This document shows positions 33,935-42,156 of a stretch of 64,000 nt of DNA, piece after piece; position 1 is the stretch's first letter, and each line of letters opens with the position of its first letter. The stretch spans positions 62,001-126,000 of the forward strand of contig NZ_CP007597.1 in NCBI RefSeq assembly GCF_000661955.1, read 5' to 3'. The position numbers and the translations under genes were made by a program. Under the pieces are notes generated by a model. The model did no database searches. It saw nothing but the letters and a program-made list of their open reading frames with translations, and was not told the DNA's origin. The DNA is from Stenotrophomonas rhizophila. GTDB taxonomy: Bacteria; Pseudomonadota; Gammaproteobacteria; Xanthomonadales; Xanthomonadaceae.

Positions 33935-35176
33935 ATGAACCCGCAAGTGGAAACAACCGAGATCCTCGTGATCGGTGCCGGCCCGGCTGGCTCGGTCGCG
34001 GCGGCGATGCTGCGCAGGCAGGGCCGCCAGGTGCTGATGATCGAGCGCCAGCAGTTCCCGCGCTTCTCCATCGGCGAGAGCCTGCTGCCGCAGAGCATGG
34101 AGTACATCGAAGCGGCGGGGCTGCTGCAGGACGTGGTGCAGGCCGGGTTCCAGTACAAGAACGGCGCGGCGTTCGTGCGCGGCGAAGCGAGCACCGAGTT
34201 CGACTTCCGCGACAAGTTCTCGCCCGGTTGGGGCACCACCTACCAGGTGCAGCGCGCCGACTTCGACAACGTACTTGCGCGCGGTGCCGAGCGCATGGGC
34301 ACCACGCTGCGTTTCGGCGATGAAGTGCTGTCGGTGCAGCCGGGCCGCCCGGCGCGGGTGCAGGTGCGCCGCCCCGACGGCAGCGAGTACACCATCGAAG
34401 CCGGCTTCATCCTCGACGCCAGCGGCTTCGCGCGGTTGTTGCCGCGTCTGTTGAACCTCGAATCGCCGTCGAACTTCCCGGTGCGCGGCGCGATCTTCTG
34501 CCACGTGCGTGACCATATCCCGGCCGACGCGGGCTTTGACCGCAACAAGATCCTGATCACCACCCATCCCGAGCACGTGGACGTGTGGTACTGGACCATC
34601 CCGTTCTCCAACGGCTGCTGTTCGCTGGGCGTGGTCGCCGAGCCCAGCTTCTTCGAGAAGTATCCGGGCAGCGACGAAGACAAGCTGCGCGCCATCGTCG
34701 GTGAAGACCCCAACCTGACCCGCCTGCTCGTCAACGCCGAATGGGCCGTGCTGCCGGTGCGCACCATCACCGGGTACTCGGCCAACGTGTCCTCGCTGTG
34801 GGGCGAAGGCTACGCGCTGCTCGGCAACGCCGGCGAGTTCCTCGACCCGGTGTTCTCCTCGGGCGTCACCATCGCCTTCAAATCCGCGGAGCTGGCCAGT
34901 GCGTGCATCGCCCGCGAATACGACGGGCAGACGGTGGACTGGGAGAAGGACTTCTCCATTCCGCTGCGCGCCGGGGTCAAGACCTTCCGCCGCTTCGTCG
35001 AAGCCTGGTACGCCGGTGGCTTCCAGAAAATCATCTACCACCCCGACCCGCAGCCCGACGTGCGCCGCATGATCTCCTCGATCCTGGCCGGCTACGCCTG
35101 GGACACCCACAACCCGTACGTGGCCGACGATAGCGGCCGCCGCCTGCGGGTGCTGGAGGAACTGTGCAGCGGCTGA
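33935..35176 (+). CDS. Flavin-dependent halogenase-like oxidoreductase
   Basis: 413-residue FAD enzyme. The start at 33935 has AAGGA 9-13 bases upstream. The FAD-binding GAGPAG is at 14-19 and GESLLP at 47-52. Two marks point to a halogenase: W218-Y-W-T-I-P223 (the W-x-W-x-I-P motif) and a Lys at 75 in GFQYKNGAAF, where phenolic halogenases hold the Lys that carries hypohalous acid. Xanthomonadins are brominated aryl polyenes, so halogenation of the aryl ring or chain is the likely job. A reductase partner is not in the cluster. It lies 51 bases after the exporter. Confidence 0.87.
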   Translation: MNPQVETTEILVIGAGPAGSVAAAMLRRQGRQVLMIERQQFPRFSIGESLLPQSMEYIEAAGLLQDVVQAGFQYKNGAAFVRGEASTEFDFRDKFSPGWGTTYQVQRADFDNVLARGAERMGTTLRFGDEVLSVQPGRPARVQVRRPDGSEYTIEAGFILDASGFARLLPRLLNLESPSNFPVRGAIFCHVRDHIPADAGFDRNKILITTHPEHVDVWYWTIPFSNGCCSLGVVAEPSFFEKYPGSDEDKLRAIVGEDPNLTRLLVNAEWAVLPVRTITGYSANVSSLWGEGYALLGNAGEFLDPVFSSGVTIAFKSAELASACIAREYDGQTVDWEKDFSIPLRAGVKTFRRFVEAWYAGGFQKIIYHPDPQPDVRRMISSILAGYAWDTHNPYVADDSGRRLRVLEELCSG

Positions 35177-35715
35177 TTGTCCTGTTGCTCGTCTGCGTGC
35201 TGCTGGCGTCCTGCGCCAGCACCCGCATGCCCGCGCCGCTGGTGCAGCTGCCCACCCTGCAGCTGGCGCCGTCGGCCCTGCCGCAGCCGTTGCAGCTGCA
35301 GCAGCGCCTGCAGTTCCGCTTCGGCACCCACGAACGCGAGCTGGATGCGTTGCTGGAAGCCGACGGCAGCCAAGTGCGGCTGGCGGTGCAGGCCATGGGC
35401 CAGACCGGCGTGCGCATGGTCTGGGACGGCACCACGCTGGAACAGACCCGCGCGCCGTGGCTGCCGCCGCAGGTGCGCGGCGAGCGCGTGCTGGACGACC
35501 TGCAGTTCGCGCTGTGGCCGGCCGCGGCCATCCGCGCCGCCCTGCCGGCGGGCTGGACGCTGGTCGAGGCCGGCCGCGAGCGCCGCCTGGAGCAGGCCGG
35601 CAAGGCGTGGCTGCTGCTGGAGCCGCTGCCCGATGGCCGCGTGCGCCTGCGCAACCTGGCCGAAGGCTATGAACTGGTGATTGAATCGTTGGACATGGAA
35701 CAGGCACCGCCGTGA
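35164..35715 (+). CDS. DUF3261 outer-membrane-type lipoprotein (ApeN-like)
   Basis: 183-residue lipoprotein starting at GTG 35164, overlapping the halogenase end by 13 bases. Signal QRLIVLLLVCVLLASC has lipobox LASC. The mature part has the DUF3261 layout with LQQRLQFRFGTHERELDALLEAD early and GKAWLLLEPLPDGRVRLRN late, and resembles LolB. Together with the LolA-like carrier and the MMPL pump it would form the route of the polyene lipid to the outer membrane. Confidence 0.85.
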   Translation: MQRLIVLLLVCVLLASCASTRMPAPLVQLPTLQLAPSALPQPLQLQQRLQFRFGTHERELDALLEADGSQVRLAVQAMGQTGVRMVWDGTTLEQTRAPWLPPQVRGERVLDDLQFALWPAAAIRAALPAGWTLVEAGRERRLEQAGKAWLLLEPLPDGRVRLRNLAEGYELVIESLDMEQAPP

Positions 35716-36905
35716 GCAGTAGCAGCAGCGCGATCTATCTGAATGAACTGGGCGTGGTCTGCGCGCTCGGCGGCGACCGCGCGCAGGTGCGCGCCGGCCT
35801 GTTCGCCGACCAGCCCGGCGGGTTGCGCGACAACGACCAGGTGATCGCCGGTCGCACCCTCGCGTTGGGCGAGGTGACCACCCCGCTGCCGGACCTGTCC
35901 GCGCTGCCGGTGGCGTTGCGCGGGCGCAACAACGCCCTGCTCGAAGCGGCCCTGGTGCAGATCCGCCCGGCCGTGGACGCGGCGATCGCGCGCCATGGCG
36001 CCGATCGGGTGGCGGTCATCATCGGCACCAGTACCTCGGGCATCGGCGAATCAGAGAACGCGCTGCGCTGCCACCGCGACACCGGCCAGTGGCCGCCGGG
36101 CTTCGATTACGCACAGCAGGAAATGGGCACGTCGGCGCGGTTCGTGCGCGAGCGCATCGGCAGCACCGGGCCGGCCTGGACCATCTCCACCGCCTGCTCG
36201 TCCAGCGCCAAGGCGCTGATGGCCGCCGCGCGCCTGCTGCGCGCCGGGGTGGTGGACGCGGTGGTGGCCGGCGGCGCCGATTCGATGTGCCGGTTCACCG
36301 TGGCCGGCTTCAGCGCGCTGGAGTCGGTCTCGGCGGCGCGCTGCAACCCGTTCTCGGCCAACCGCAACGGCATCAACATCGGCGAGGGCGCCGCACTGTT
36401 CCTGATGACTGCCGCGCCCGGCCCGGTGTGCCTGGCCGGGTGGGGCGAGTCGTCCGATGCGCACCACATGTCCGCGCCAGACCCGCAGGCACGCGGCGCG
36501 ATCGATGCCATGCAGCAGGCGCTGGACCGGGCCGGCTGGGCGCCGTCGCAGGTGGACTACGTGAACCTGCATGGCACCGCCACCGGGCACAACGACGCGA
36601 TGGAAAGCCAGGCCGTGGCGGCGGTGCTGGGCGCCACGGTGCCGGCCAGCTCGACCAAGCCGCTGACCGGGCACACCCTGGGCGCGTCCGGGGCGATCGA
36701 GGCCGCGCTGTGCTGGATGGTGCTGGCCGACAACCCGCGCCAGCAGCTGCCCACCCACTGGTGGGACGGGCAGGGCGACGCCGCGTTGCCGGCGCTGGCG
36801 CTGGTGGAACCGGGCACCCTCGCCGCACACCCGCCGCAGCACGTGCTCAGCCACTCGTTCGCCTTCGGCGGCAGCAATGCCGTGCTGGCCCTGGCGAAGG
36901 GATGA
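35712..36905 (+). CDS. apeO: Beta-ketoacyl-ACP synthase (ApeO-like, partner of the chain-length factor)
   Basis: 397-residue catalytic ketosynthase starting at GTG 35712 (4-base overlap). The nucleophile is Cys162 in ISTACSSSAKAL, with His residues in NLHGTATGHND and LTGHTLGASGA; all three are intact. In aryl polyene synthases ApeO pairs with the ApeC chain-length factor and extends the polyene from malonyl-ACP. End overlaps the dehydratase by 4 bases. Confidence 0.93.
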   Translation: MSSSSSAIYLNELGVVCALGGDRAQVRAGLFADQPGGLRDNDQVIAGRTLALGEVTTPLPDLSALPVALRGRNNALLEAALVQIRPAVDAAIARHGADRVAVIIGTSTSGIGESENALRCHRDTGQWPPGFDYAQQEMGTSARFVRERIGSTGPAWTISTACSSSAKALMAAARLLRAGVVDAVVAGGADSMCRFTVAGFSALESVSAARCNPFSANRNGINIGEGAALFLMTAAPGPVCLAGWGESSDAHHMSAPDPQARGAIDAMQQALDRAGWAPSQVDYVNLHGTATGHNDAMESQAVAAVLGATVPASSTKPLTGHTLGASGAIEAALCWMVLADNPRQQLPTHWWDGQGDAALPALALVEPGTLAAHPPQHVLSHSFAFGGSNAVLALAKG

Positions 36906-37363
36906 ACATGCAGCTGCCGCTGAACATCGACGAGGTGCTGCCCCACCGCGACAGCATGCGGCTGATCGACCGCCTGCTGGACTGGCAGCCGGAGTCGATC
37001 GTGGTCGAGGTGGATGTGCCGCACCACGGCCCGTTCAACCATGCCGACGGCGTCCCGGCGTGGGTGGGCGTGGAATACATGGCCCAGGCGATCGCCGCGT
37101 GGGCAGGCTGCAAGGCACGCCAGGCCGGGCGCGAACCCTCGATCGGGTTCCTGCTGGGCACCCGCCGCTACACCGCGCACCAGCCGTACTTCGCCGCCGG
37201 CAGCTGCCTGCGGGTAGAGGCACAGTGCGAGCTGATGGGCGAAAATGGGCTGGGCATGTTCGCCTGCCGGATCCTGGCAGGCGCTACCGAATTGGCGGTC
37301 GCCAACGTATCGGTGTTCGAACCACGCGATGCGATGGCTTATCTGGAGAGTGGAGAGGCATGA
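36902..37363 (+). CDS. apeP: 3-hydroxyacyl-ACP dehydratase (ApeP-like hotdog protein)
   Basis: 153-residue hotdog-fold protein beginning MNMQLPLNIDEVLPHRD. Conserved elements are VLPHRDSMRLIDR, GVPAWVGVEYMAQAIAAWAG and GFLLGTRRY. ApeP forms a heterodimer with ApeI, here likely with the dehydratase domain fused to the ligase. It dehydrates the 3-hydroxyacyl chain to the conjugated enoyl form at each cycle; no enoyl reductase is present, as needed for a polyene. ATGA overlap with the preceding ketosynthase. Confidence 0.9.
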   Translation: MNMQLPLNIDEVLPHRDSMRLIDRLLDWQPESIVVEVDVPHHGPFNHADGVPAWVGVEYMAQAIAAWAGCKARQAGREPSIGFLLGTRRYTAHQPYFAAGSCLRVEAQCELMGENGLGMFACRILAGATELAVANVSVFEPRDAMAYLESGEA

Positions 37364-38091
37364 CAGGGAATCTCACAGTGCTGGTGACCGGCGCCAGCCG
37401 GGGCATCGGCCGCGCCATCGCGCTGCGCATCGCGCGCGACGGCTTCGACGTGGTGGTGCATTGCCGCAGCCGCATCGAGGAAGCACAGGACGTGGTGGCC
37501 CAGATCCAGGCCCTGGGCCGGCAGGCCCGCGTGCTGATGTTCGACGTGGCCGACCGCGACGCCGCGCGTACCGCGCTGGAGGCCGACGTGGAAGCGCACG
37601 GCGCTTATTACGGGGTGGTCTGCAACGCCGGCATCGCCCGTGACGGCGCGTTCCCGGCGATGCCCGCCGAAGACTGGGACGCGGTGGTGCACACCAACCT
37701 GGACAGCTTCTACAACGTGCTGCATCCGCTGGTGATGCCGATGGTGCGGCGGCGCAAGCCGGGCCGCATCGTCACCCTGTCCTCGGTGTCGGGGCTGGTC
37801 GGCAACCGCGGGCAGACCAACTACAGCGCAGCCAAGGCCGGCATCATCGGTGCCACCAAGGCGCTGGCGCTGGAACTGGCGAGCCGCGCGATTACCGTCA
37901 ACTGCGTGGCCCCGGGCCTGATCGAGACCGACATGATCAACCAGGAAGTGCTGGACCACGCCCTCAAACTGATTCCCGCCGGGCGCATGGGCCAGCCGGA
38001 CGAGGTCGCCCATGCGGTGTCCTTCCTGCTGTCCGAATCGGCCGGTTACATCACCCGCCAGGTGATCTCGGTCAATGGAGGCATGGTCTGA
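37360..38091 (+). CDS. apeQ: 3-oxoacyl-ACP reductase (ApeQ-like, FabG family)
   Basis: 243-residue NADPH-dependent short-chain reductase. Cofactor motif TGASRGIGRAIA (residues 10-21), NAG in VVCNAGIARDGA, and the catalytic Ser-Tyr-Lys in LSSVSGLVG and YSAAKAG. It reduces the 3-keto group in each extension cycle. AGAGG lies 4-8 bases before the ATG, and the stop overlaps the next start (TGATG). Confidence 0.94.
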   Translation: MTGNLTVLVTGASRGIGRAIALRIARDGFDVVVHCRSRIEEAQDVVAQIQALGRQARVLMFDVADRDAARTALEADVEAHGAYYGVVCNAGIARDGAFPAMPAEDWDAVVHTNLDSFYNVLHPLVMPMVRRRKPGRIVTLSSVSGLVGNRGQTNYSAAKAGIIGATKALALELASRAITVNCVAPGLIETDMINQEVLDHALKLIPAGRMGQPDEVAHAVSFLLSESAGYITRQVISVNGGMV

Positions 38092-39332
38092 TGAGCCGAA
38101 CCGAACGTCGCGTGGTGGTCACCGGTGCCGCCGCGCTCAGCCCGCTGGGCCACGACTGGCCGAGCATCCGCGAGCGCCTGCATGCGCGTGTCAACGCGGT
38201 GCGCTACATCCCCGAGTGGGAAGTGTTCGACGGCCTCAACACGCGCCTGGCCGCGCCCGTGCAGGACTACGACCTGCCGGCCCACTACAACCGCAAGACC
38301 ACCCGCAGCATGGGCAAGGTGGCGGTGATGTCGGTGCGCGCCACCGAACTGGCGCTGGAGTCGGCCGGCCTGCTTGGCCACCCGGTGCTGCGCAGTGGCA
38401 TGGCCGGCGTGGCCTATGGCTCGTCGTCGGGCAGCCACGAGGCCACCGCTGAATTTGGCCGCATGCTGCACGAACACACCACCGACGGCATCAGCGCCAC
38501 CACCTACCTGAAAATGATGAGCCACACCTCGCCGGTCAACATCGGGGTGTTCTTCGGTTTGTCCGGTCGTGTGTACACCACGTCCAGCGCCTGTACGTCG
38601 GGCAGCCAGGGCGTGGGCGCCGGTTACGAGGCGATCCGCGGCGGCAAGCAGCTGGTGATGGTCACCGGCGGTGCCGAGCAGCTGGATGCCACGGCCGCGG
38701 CGGTGTTCGATACGTTGTTTGCCACCAGCGTGCGCAACGACGCGCCGCAGACCACGCCGAGCCCGTTCGACGCGCACCGCGACGGCCTGGTGCTGGGCGA
38801 GGGCGCCGGCACGCTGATCCTGGAAGAGCTGGAGCACGCGCAGGCGCGCGGCGCCACGATCCTGGCCGAAGTGGTTGGCTACGGCACCAACAGCGACGGC
38901 CAGCACGTCACCCAGCCCACCGCCGACACCATGGCCCAGGCCATGCGGCTGGCGCTGGAAGATGCGGGCCTGGAACCGGCGCAGATCGGGTACGTCAACG
39001 CACACGGCACCGCCACCGAGCATGGCGACATCGCCGAGACCCAGGCCACCGCGCAGGTGTTCGGCCCGGGCATGCCGATCAGTTCGCTGAAGAGCTACGT
39101 GGGCCACATGCTGGGCGCCTGCGGTGCGTTCGAGGCCTGGATGACGATCGAGATGATGCGCGAGGGCTGGTTCGCGCCCACGTTGAATCTGCACGAGGTG
39201 GACCCGCGCTGCGGCGCGCTGGACTACATCCAGGGCGAAGGCCGCGCGCTGCAGCCGGAGTACGTGATGAGCAACAACTTCGCCTTCGGCGGCATCAACA
39301 CGTCGTTGATCTTCCGCCGCTGGCAGGCCTGA
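38091..39332 (+). CDS. apeR: Beta-ketoacyl-ACP synthase (ApeR-like)
   Basis: 413-residue KAS II-type enzyme. Catalytic Cys168 in SSACTSGSQG; His residues in NAHGTATEHGD and YVGHMLGACG. In characterised systems ApeR starts the chain by condensing the aryl starter with malonyl-ACP, leaving extension to ApeO/ApeC. It is the last gene of the operon and is followed by a strong terminator. Confidence 0.93.
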   Translation: MSRTERRVVVTGAAALSPLGHDWPSIRERLHARVNAVRYIPEWEVFDGLNTRLAAPVQDYDLPAHYNRKTTRSMGKVAVMSVRATELALESAGLLGHPVLRSGMAGVAYGSSSGSHEATAEFGRMLHEHTTDGISATTYLKMMSHTSPVNIGVFFGLSGRVYTTSSACTSGSQGVGAGYEAIRGGKQLVMVTGGAEQLDATAAAVFDTLFATSVRNDAPQTTPSPFDAHRDGLVLGEGAGTLILEELEHAQARGATILAEVVGYGTNSDGQHVTQPTADTMAQAMRLALEDAGLEPAQIGYVNAHGTATEHGDIAETQATAQVFGPGMPISSLKSYVGHMLGACGAFEAWMTIEMMREGWFAPTLNLHEVDPRCGALDYIQGEGRALQPEYVMSNNFAFGGINTSLIFRRWQA

Positions 39333-39337
39333 TCCAT

Positions 39338-39364
39338 CCGACCCGGGTCCGGGTCGGTCGTTTT
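39338..39364 (+). terminator. Rho-independent terminator of the polyene operon
   Basis: Stem CCGACCCGG / CCGGGTCGG (39338-39357) with a two-base loop, then TCG and TTTT, five bases after the ketosynthase stop codon. Confidence 0.85.
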
Positions 39365-39403
39365 CCGCACCACCCCGCGTCCTACCAACAAGGAGAAAGT
39401 TGA

Positions 39404-39841
39404 ATGCGTCGTTTTGCCCTGATTGCCGCCACCGCGCTGCTTGCCGTCGCCAGCACCGCCCAGGCCCGTGACACCCGTGTTGAACAATCGCTGCGTGAGC
39501 TGGTGAACTCGCAGGCTGCCCGCGATGCCGGCATCGACGGCAGCGTGCGTTTCTACCTGGCCGGCGAGAAGGTCAACGTGCAGCAGCGCCTGGGCGAAGA
39601 CGTGACCAACAAGAAGACCAACGCGGCCAACAAGAGCGACGAGGAAGCCTGCCGCTGGGTCGCCCTGTCGGCGCTGCGCGCGCTGCAGGACGGCGCCAAG
39701 TCGCGCAACGCCAACGCGGTGGTGGACATCGTGAGCTACTACAAGAAGAACGAGTTCAAGAGCACCACCAACTACGAGTGCTACGCCGGCACCCTCATGG
39801 CCGGTGTCGCCCTCAAGGGCACCTACGCCAAGGTCAAGTAA
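39404..39841 (+). CDS. Exported small protein of unknown function, 145 aa
   Basis: Preceded by AAGGAGA and with signal peptide RRFALIAATALLAVASTAQA. The mature protein has LGEDVTNKKTNAANKSDEEAC and a second Cys in TTNYECYAGTLMAGVALKG, probably one disulphide. The pattern of a short alpha/beta fold with ...NANAVVDIVSYYKKNEF... resembles YbjQ-type or heavy-metal-associated folds, but this is a guess. It follows the polyene terminator and has its own terminator, so it is a separate unit. Relatives sit near similar positions in this bacterial family. Confidence 0.75.
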   Translation: MRRFALIAATALLAVASTAQARDTRVEQSLRELVNSQAARDAGIDGSVRFYLAGEKVNVQQRLGEDVTNKKTNAANKSDEEACRWVALSALRALQDGAKSRNANAVVDIVSYYKKNEFKSTTNYECYAGTLMAGVALKGTYAKVK

Positions 39842-39849
39842 GACCGCCG

Positions 39850-39880
39850 CCAGCCACCGCTCCGTTGGGGCGGTGGCTGG
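39850..39880 (+). terminator. Likely terminator hairpin
   Basis: Perfect 11-bp stem CCAGCCACCGC / GCGGTGGCTGG with a 9-base loop, 8 bases after the stop at 39841, followed by GCGTTGTTTC. Confidence 0.75.
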
Positions 39881-39899
39881 GCGTTGTTTCACGACCGAC

Positions 39900-40016
39900 G
39901 GCAACAGCTACAGCCACAGCCACGGCCAAAGCGATTTCTCGACTGTGCCGGGGAGGGCAGGCCTGTGTGGGTTTCCGGGGCACGCCGTAAATCCATCCAT
40001 GGAGCAACTGTGTTGC
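39900..40016 (-). repeat. Composite repeat, left copy (degenerate hexamers plus GTGGGT-CCGGGGC element)
   Basis: Degenerate hexamers (CAGCTA, CAGCCA, CAGCCA, CGGCCA) are followed by GGCAGGCCTGTGTGGGT, GTGGGTTTCCGGGGC (39967-39981) and CATCCATGG. The same order, inverted, occurs at 41230-41407 on the other side of the IS110 element. Confidence 0.7.
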
Positions 40017-40053
40017 TGGAGGAGGCTTCGGCCCCTCCAGCAGACGGGCACGG

Positions 40054-40078
40054 TAGTGCCGGCCGCTGGCCGGCAGCC
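40054..40078 (+). repeat. SMAG/REP unit
   Basis: GTAGTGCCGGCCGCTGGCCGGC, 25 bases before the 3' end of the IS110 transposase gene. A separate hairpin (CTGGAG...CTCCAG) precedes it at 40017-40041. Confidence 0.8.
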
Positions 40079-40079
40079 G

Positions 40080-41229
40080 TTGGAGATGTGCCCGGGCGCG
40101 CTTCAGGCGGGGATCGGTCCGCTTTGAGCGTCGCGCACGCGGGCGTTGAGGATCACCAGCATCTTTCGCATTACCGCCACGATGGCTACTTTGGCCTCCT
40201 TGCCGCGGGCCCGTAGCGACCGGTAAAAGTCCCGTATGCGCGGTTCGTGCTGCAGGGCTGACATGCCGGCCATGTAAAGCACCTGACGGATCTCGGCTCG
40301 ACCGCCGTGGATGCTTCGTTTTCCACGCATCGTCCCGCTGTCGTGGGACATCGGCGCCACGCCCACCAGGCTGGCGATGGCCTTTCCACTGATATGGCCC
40401 AGCTCAGGCAGGTAGCTGGCCAGCACCGCCTGTACCACCGGCCCCACGCCCTTCATCGACTTCAGAACCGTGAGCTGGGGCTGTTGAGCGAGCTGCTCGG
40501 CAATCTGCTTTCCCAGGCGTTTGACCAGTGTCTTCAGGTGGGTGATGTTGGCCTGCAAAAGCCGGCGCAGTTCACGATCACCCACCATTTCCTGCTGCTG
40601 TCGCGCGACGGCCAAGGCCTGGATCATCTGTCGACGTGCCCGCACAAACTCCCGCAGTTTCTGCTGCCAAGCCTCCAACGGCTGATAGGCCGGCAGCTTC
40701 ACCAGCGTGGCCATCTGTGCCAATGCATAGGCATCCAAGCGGTCGGTCTTGGCCCTCTGGCCCAGCCCCTGAGCAAGCTTCCGCGCCCGCAAGGCATTGG
40801 CCCGAACCACCGGATGACCGGCCTTGTGCAGAAAATCCAGCACAGGCTGTTCGTAGCCACCGGTGGCCTCCAGCACGATCTGGTTACTCGGGCGCTGCCT
40901 CAGCCAGAGGTCCAATTCAGCGAAACCGGAGGGGTCATTGCTGACCTGCAGGGTTTGGCCGTCGGAGGTTCCAACATCCAGCCGGCGCTTGCTTACATCA
41001 ATCCCGATCCCGTTCATCGCCCGACTCCGTATAGTCTGGAAGGGTCGAGAGCTCCCCCGCTTGCCCAGTCTTATCGCTTCGAGTGACAGCTCCAGCAACT
41101 GTTCGGGCGGATCAAGGGAGATTCCGGCGTGGGCGCCAAGCTACACGGCGATCGTCGAGATCCAGGCTCACACGGCGGCCCACGCCGGCTCTCGACACCT
41201 AAACTGCCAGATTCCGATCAGATAAGGCT
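40080..41229 (-). mobile_element. IS110-family insertion element, approximate limits
   Basis: The transposase is flanked upstream (41018-41229) by about 210 non-coding bases that contain an imperfect inverted repeat, CCGGCGTGGGCGCC near 41128 against GGCGGCCCACGCCGG near 41175, a reasonable place for the bridge-RNA region. Exact ends cannot be fixed because IS110 elements leave few marks; limits are set by the repeats on each side. Confidence 0.55.
40103..41017 (-). CDS. IS110-family transposase
   Basis: 304-residue DEDD transposase, full length. The start at 41017 (NGIGIDVSKRRLDVG) is typical; the frame is open further upstream. N-terminal RuvC-like domain: Asp in GIDVSK, Glu in IVLEATGGYE, and DRLDAYALA with the later acids. 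C-terminal transposase_20 domain: LTVLKSMKGVGPVVQAVL and SLVGVAPMSHDSG with the conserved Ser nucleophile region GGRAEIRQVLYMAG. IS110 members use a bridge RNA from their non-coding end and lack classical terminal inverted repeats. It appears intact. Confidence 0.93.
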   Translation of the reverse strand: MNGIGIDVSKRRLDVGTSDGQTLQVSNDPSGFAELDLWLRQRPSNQIVLEATGGYEQPVLDFLHKAGHPVVRANALRARKLAQGLGQRAKTDRLDAYALAQMATLVKLPAYQPLEAWQQKLREFVRARRQMIQALAVARQQQEMVGDRELRRLLQANITHLKTLVKRLGKQIAEQLAQQPQLTVLKSMKGVGPVVQAVLASYLPELGHISGKAIASLVGVAPMSHDSGTMRGKRSIHGGRAEIRQVLYMAGMSALQHEPRIRDFYRSLRARGKEAKVAIVAVMRKMLVILNARVRDAQSGPIPA

Positions 41230-41407
41230 CGGTGTTGCCATCCATGGCAACACACGGCCCCGGCAACCCACACAGGCCTGCCCTTGGACAGTGTGTCGGT
41301 TCGCATGGAACGGCAAAGGCAAAGGTAAAGGCAAAGGCCAAGGCCAAGGCCAAGGCCAAGGCCAAGGCCAAGGCCAAGGCCAAGGCCAAGGCCAAGGCCA
41401 AGGCCAA
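41230..41407 (+). repeat. Composite repeat, right copy with 16 hexanucleotide units
   Basis: Palindrome TGTTGCCAT-CC-ATGGCAACA (41232-41253), then GCCCCGGCAACCCAC, ACAGGCCTGCCC, a 26-base link, and hexamers: four GGCAAA/GGTAAA units and twelve perfect GGCCAA units (41336-41407). It is the inverted counterpart of 39900-40016. Confidence 0.85.
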
Positions 41408-41441
41408 GCGCCGCCCGCCCCAAGCTCGCATGCACGCCGCC

Positions 41442-41466
41442 GTAGTGCCGAGCCACGCTCGGCAGC
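41442..41466 (+). repeat. SMAG/REP unit (GCCGAGCCACGCTCGGC type)
   Basis: GTAGTGCCGAGC-CAC-GCTCGGCA. A single GTAG-headed palindrome in the 870-base gene-free stretch 41018-41889. Confidence 0.75.
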
Positions 41467-41560
41467 TCTTCCTCCCCCAACGAAAACCAGTGCACCGCTC
41501 TGGCTCCTGTCGTTGCCTGCTCTCCAAACGCACCAGCCAATTCTGGAAGCGTTGGGGACG

Positions 41561-41642
41561 GTGGGTAGCCGGGGCCCTGAGCCGCATGGATGCGGCGACG
41601 GAGCTTACATGGACGTACTTGCAGCGTGCCCCGGATACCCAC
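41561..41642. repeat. Inverted repeat of the GTGGGTnnCCGGGGC family
   Basis: GTGGGTAGCCGGGGC at 41561-41575 faces GCCCCGGATACCCAC at 41628-41642 (one mismatch). Between them lie CCGCATGGATGCGG and GAGCTTACATGGACGTAC. The 15-base arm also appears in both composite repeats around the IS110 element. Between 41643 and 41889 I see nothing else. Confidence 0.75.
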
Positions 41643-41889
41643 CCTCCCCAGCGCTCCCCCAGAAAGGCAGCGCCGCTTTTGATCCAGTTTTTGCTCCAGC
41701 TTTTGCTCCTGCTTGAAGCTCTGGCTTCAAAAAAACGGGCCAAACCCACCTGAACAACCCCGCGACATTGATGAACCTGAATCTGCCGCGCGCCATCAAA
41801 CCGTCAGTTAAGCCCGCTCCCGGCTTTCCCCCTTGCCTGCTTTACTCCACAATCATCGTATCTACTGCCAGGGCCAAGCCCCGCGGGCA

Positions 41890-42156
41890 ATGCAAGCCTA
41901 CGTCTACAAAAGCCAACGCAAGCAGGACACTTACGTCTACCTCGCCGTCCGTGATGACTTCAACGCCGTACCTGACGCGTTGAAGGCCAGCCTGGCGCCG
42001 TTCGCATTCGTCCTTGAAGTCGCCCTGACCCCCGACCGTCGCCTCGCCCTGGCCGACGTTGCGCAAGTGCGCGCCAACCTCGCCGAACGCGGCTTCCACC
42101 TGCAGATGCCCCCGCCGCTGGTCGCCCCCGTGCGCGTACCGCGCCGCGATGACTGA
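41890..42156 (+). CDS. YcgL domain protein
   Basis: 88-residue cytoplasmic protein of the YcgL family (UPF0745). The start at 41890 ([18 protein letters not shown]) is the family's usual beginning; the frame opens at 41833. Conserved features: YVYKS at the N terminus, F-x-V-P-D-A-L, and the end ...[12 protein letters not shown]. Structure is known for relatives but the biochemical role is not. In this family it lies near rnd-type RNases in other bacteria; here it overlaps the ankyrin protein gene by 8 bases. Confidence 0.9.
   Translation: MQAYVYKSQRKQDTYVYLAVRDDFNAVPDALKASLAPFAFVLEVALTPDRRLALADVAQVRANLAERGFHLQMPPPLVAPVRVPRRDD

Noticed and set aside
41129..41753. Frames coding Gly-Lys-Gln or Lys-Ala repeats, looking like a histone-like protein
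   Set aside because: They are translations of the GGCCAA hexamer array; there is no ribosome site or conserved start, and surrounding sequence is repeat material.
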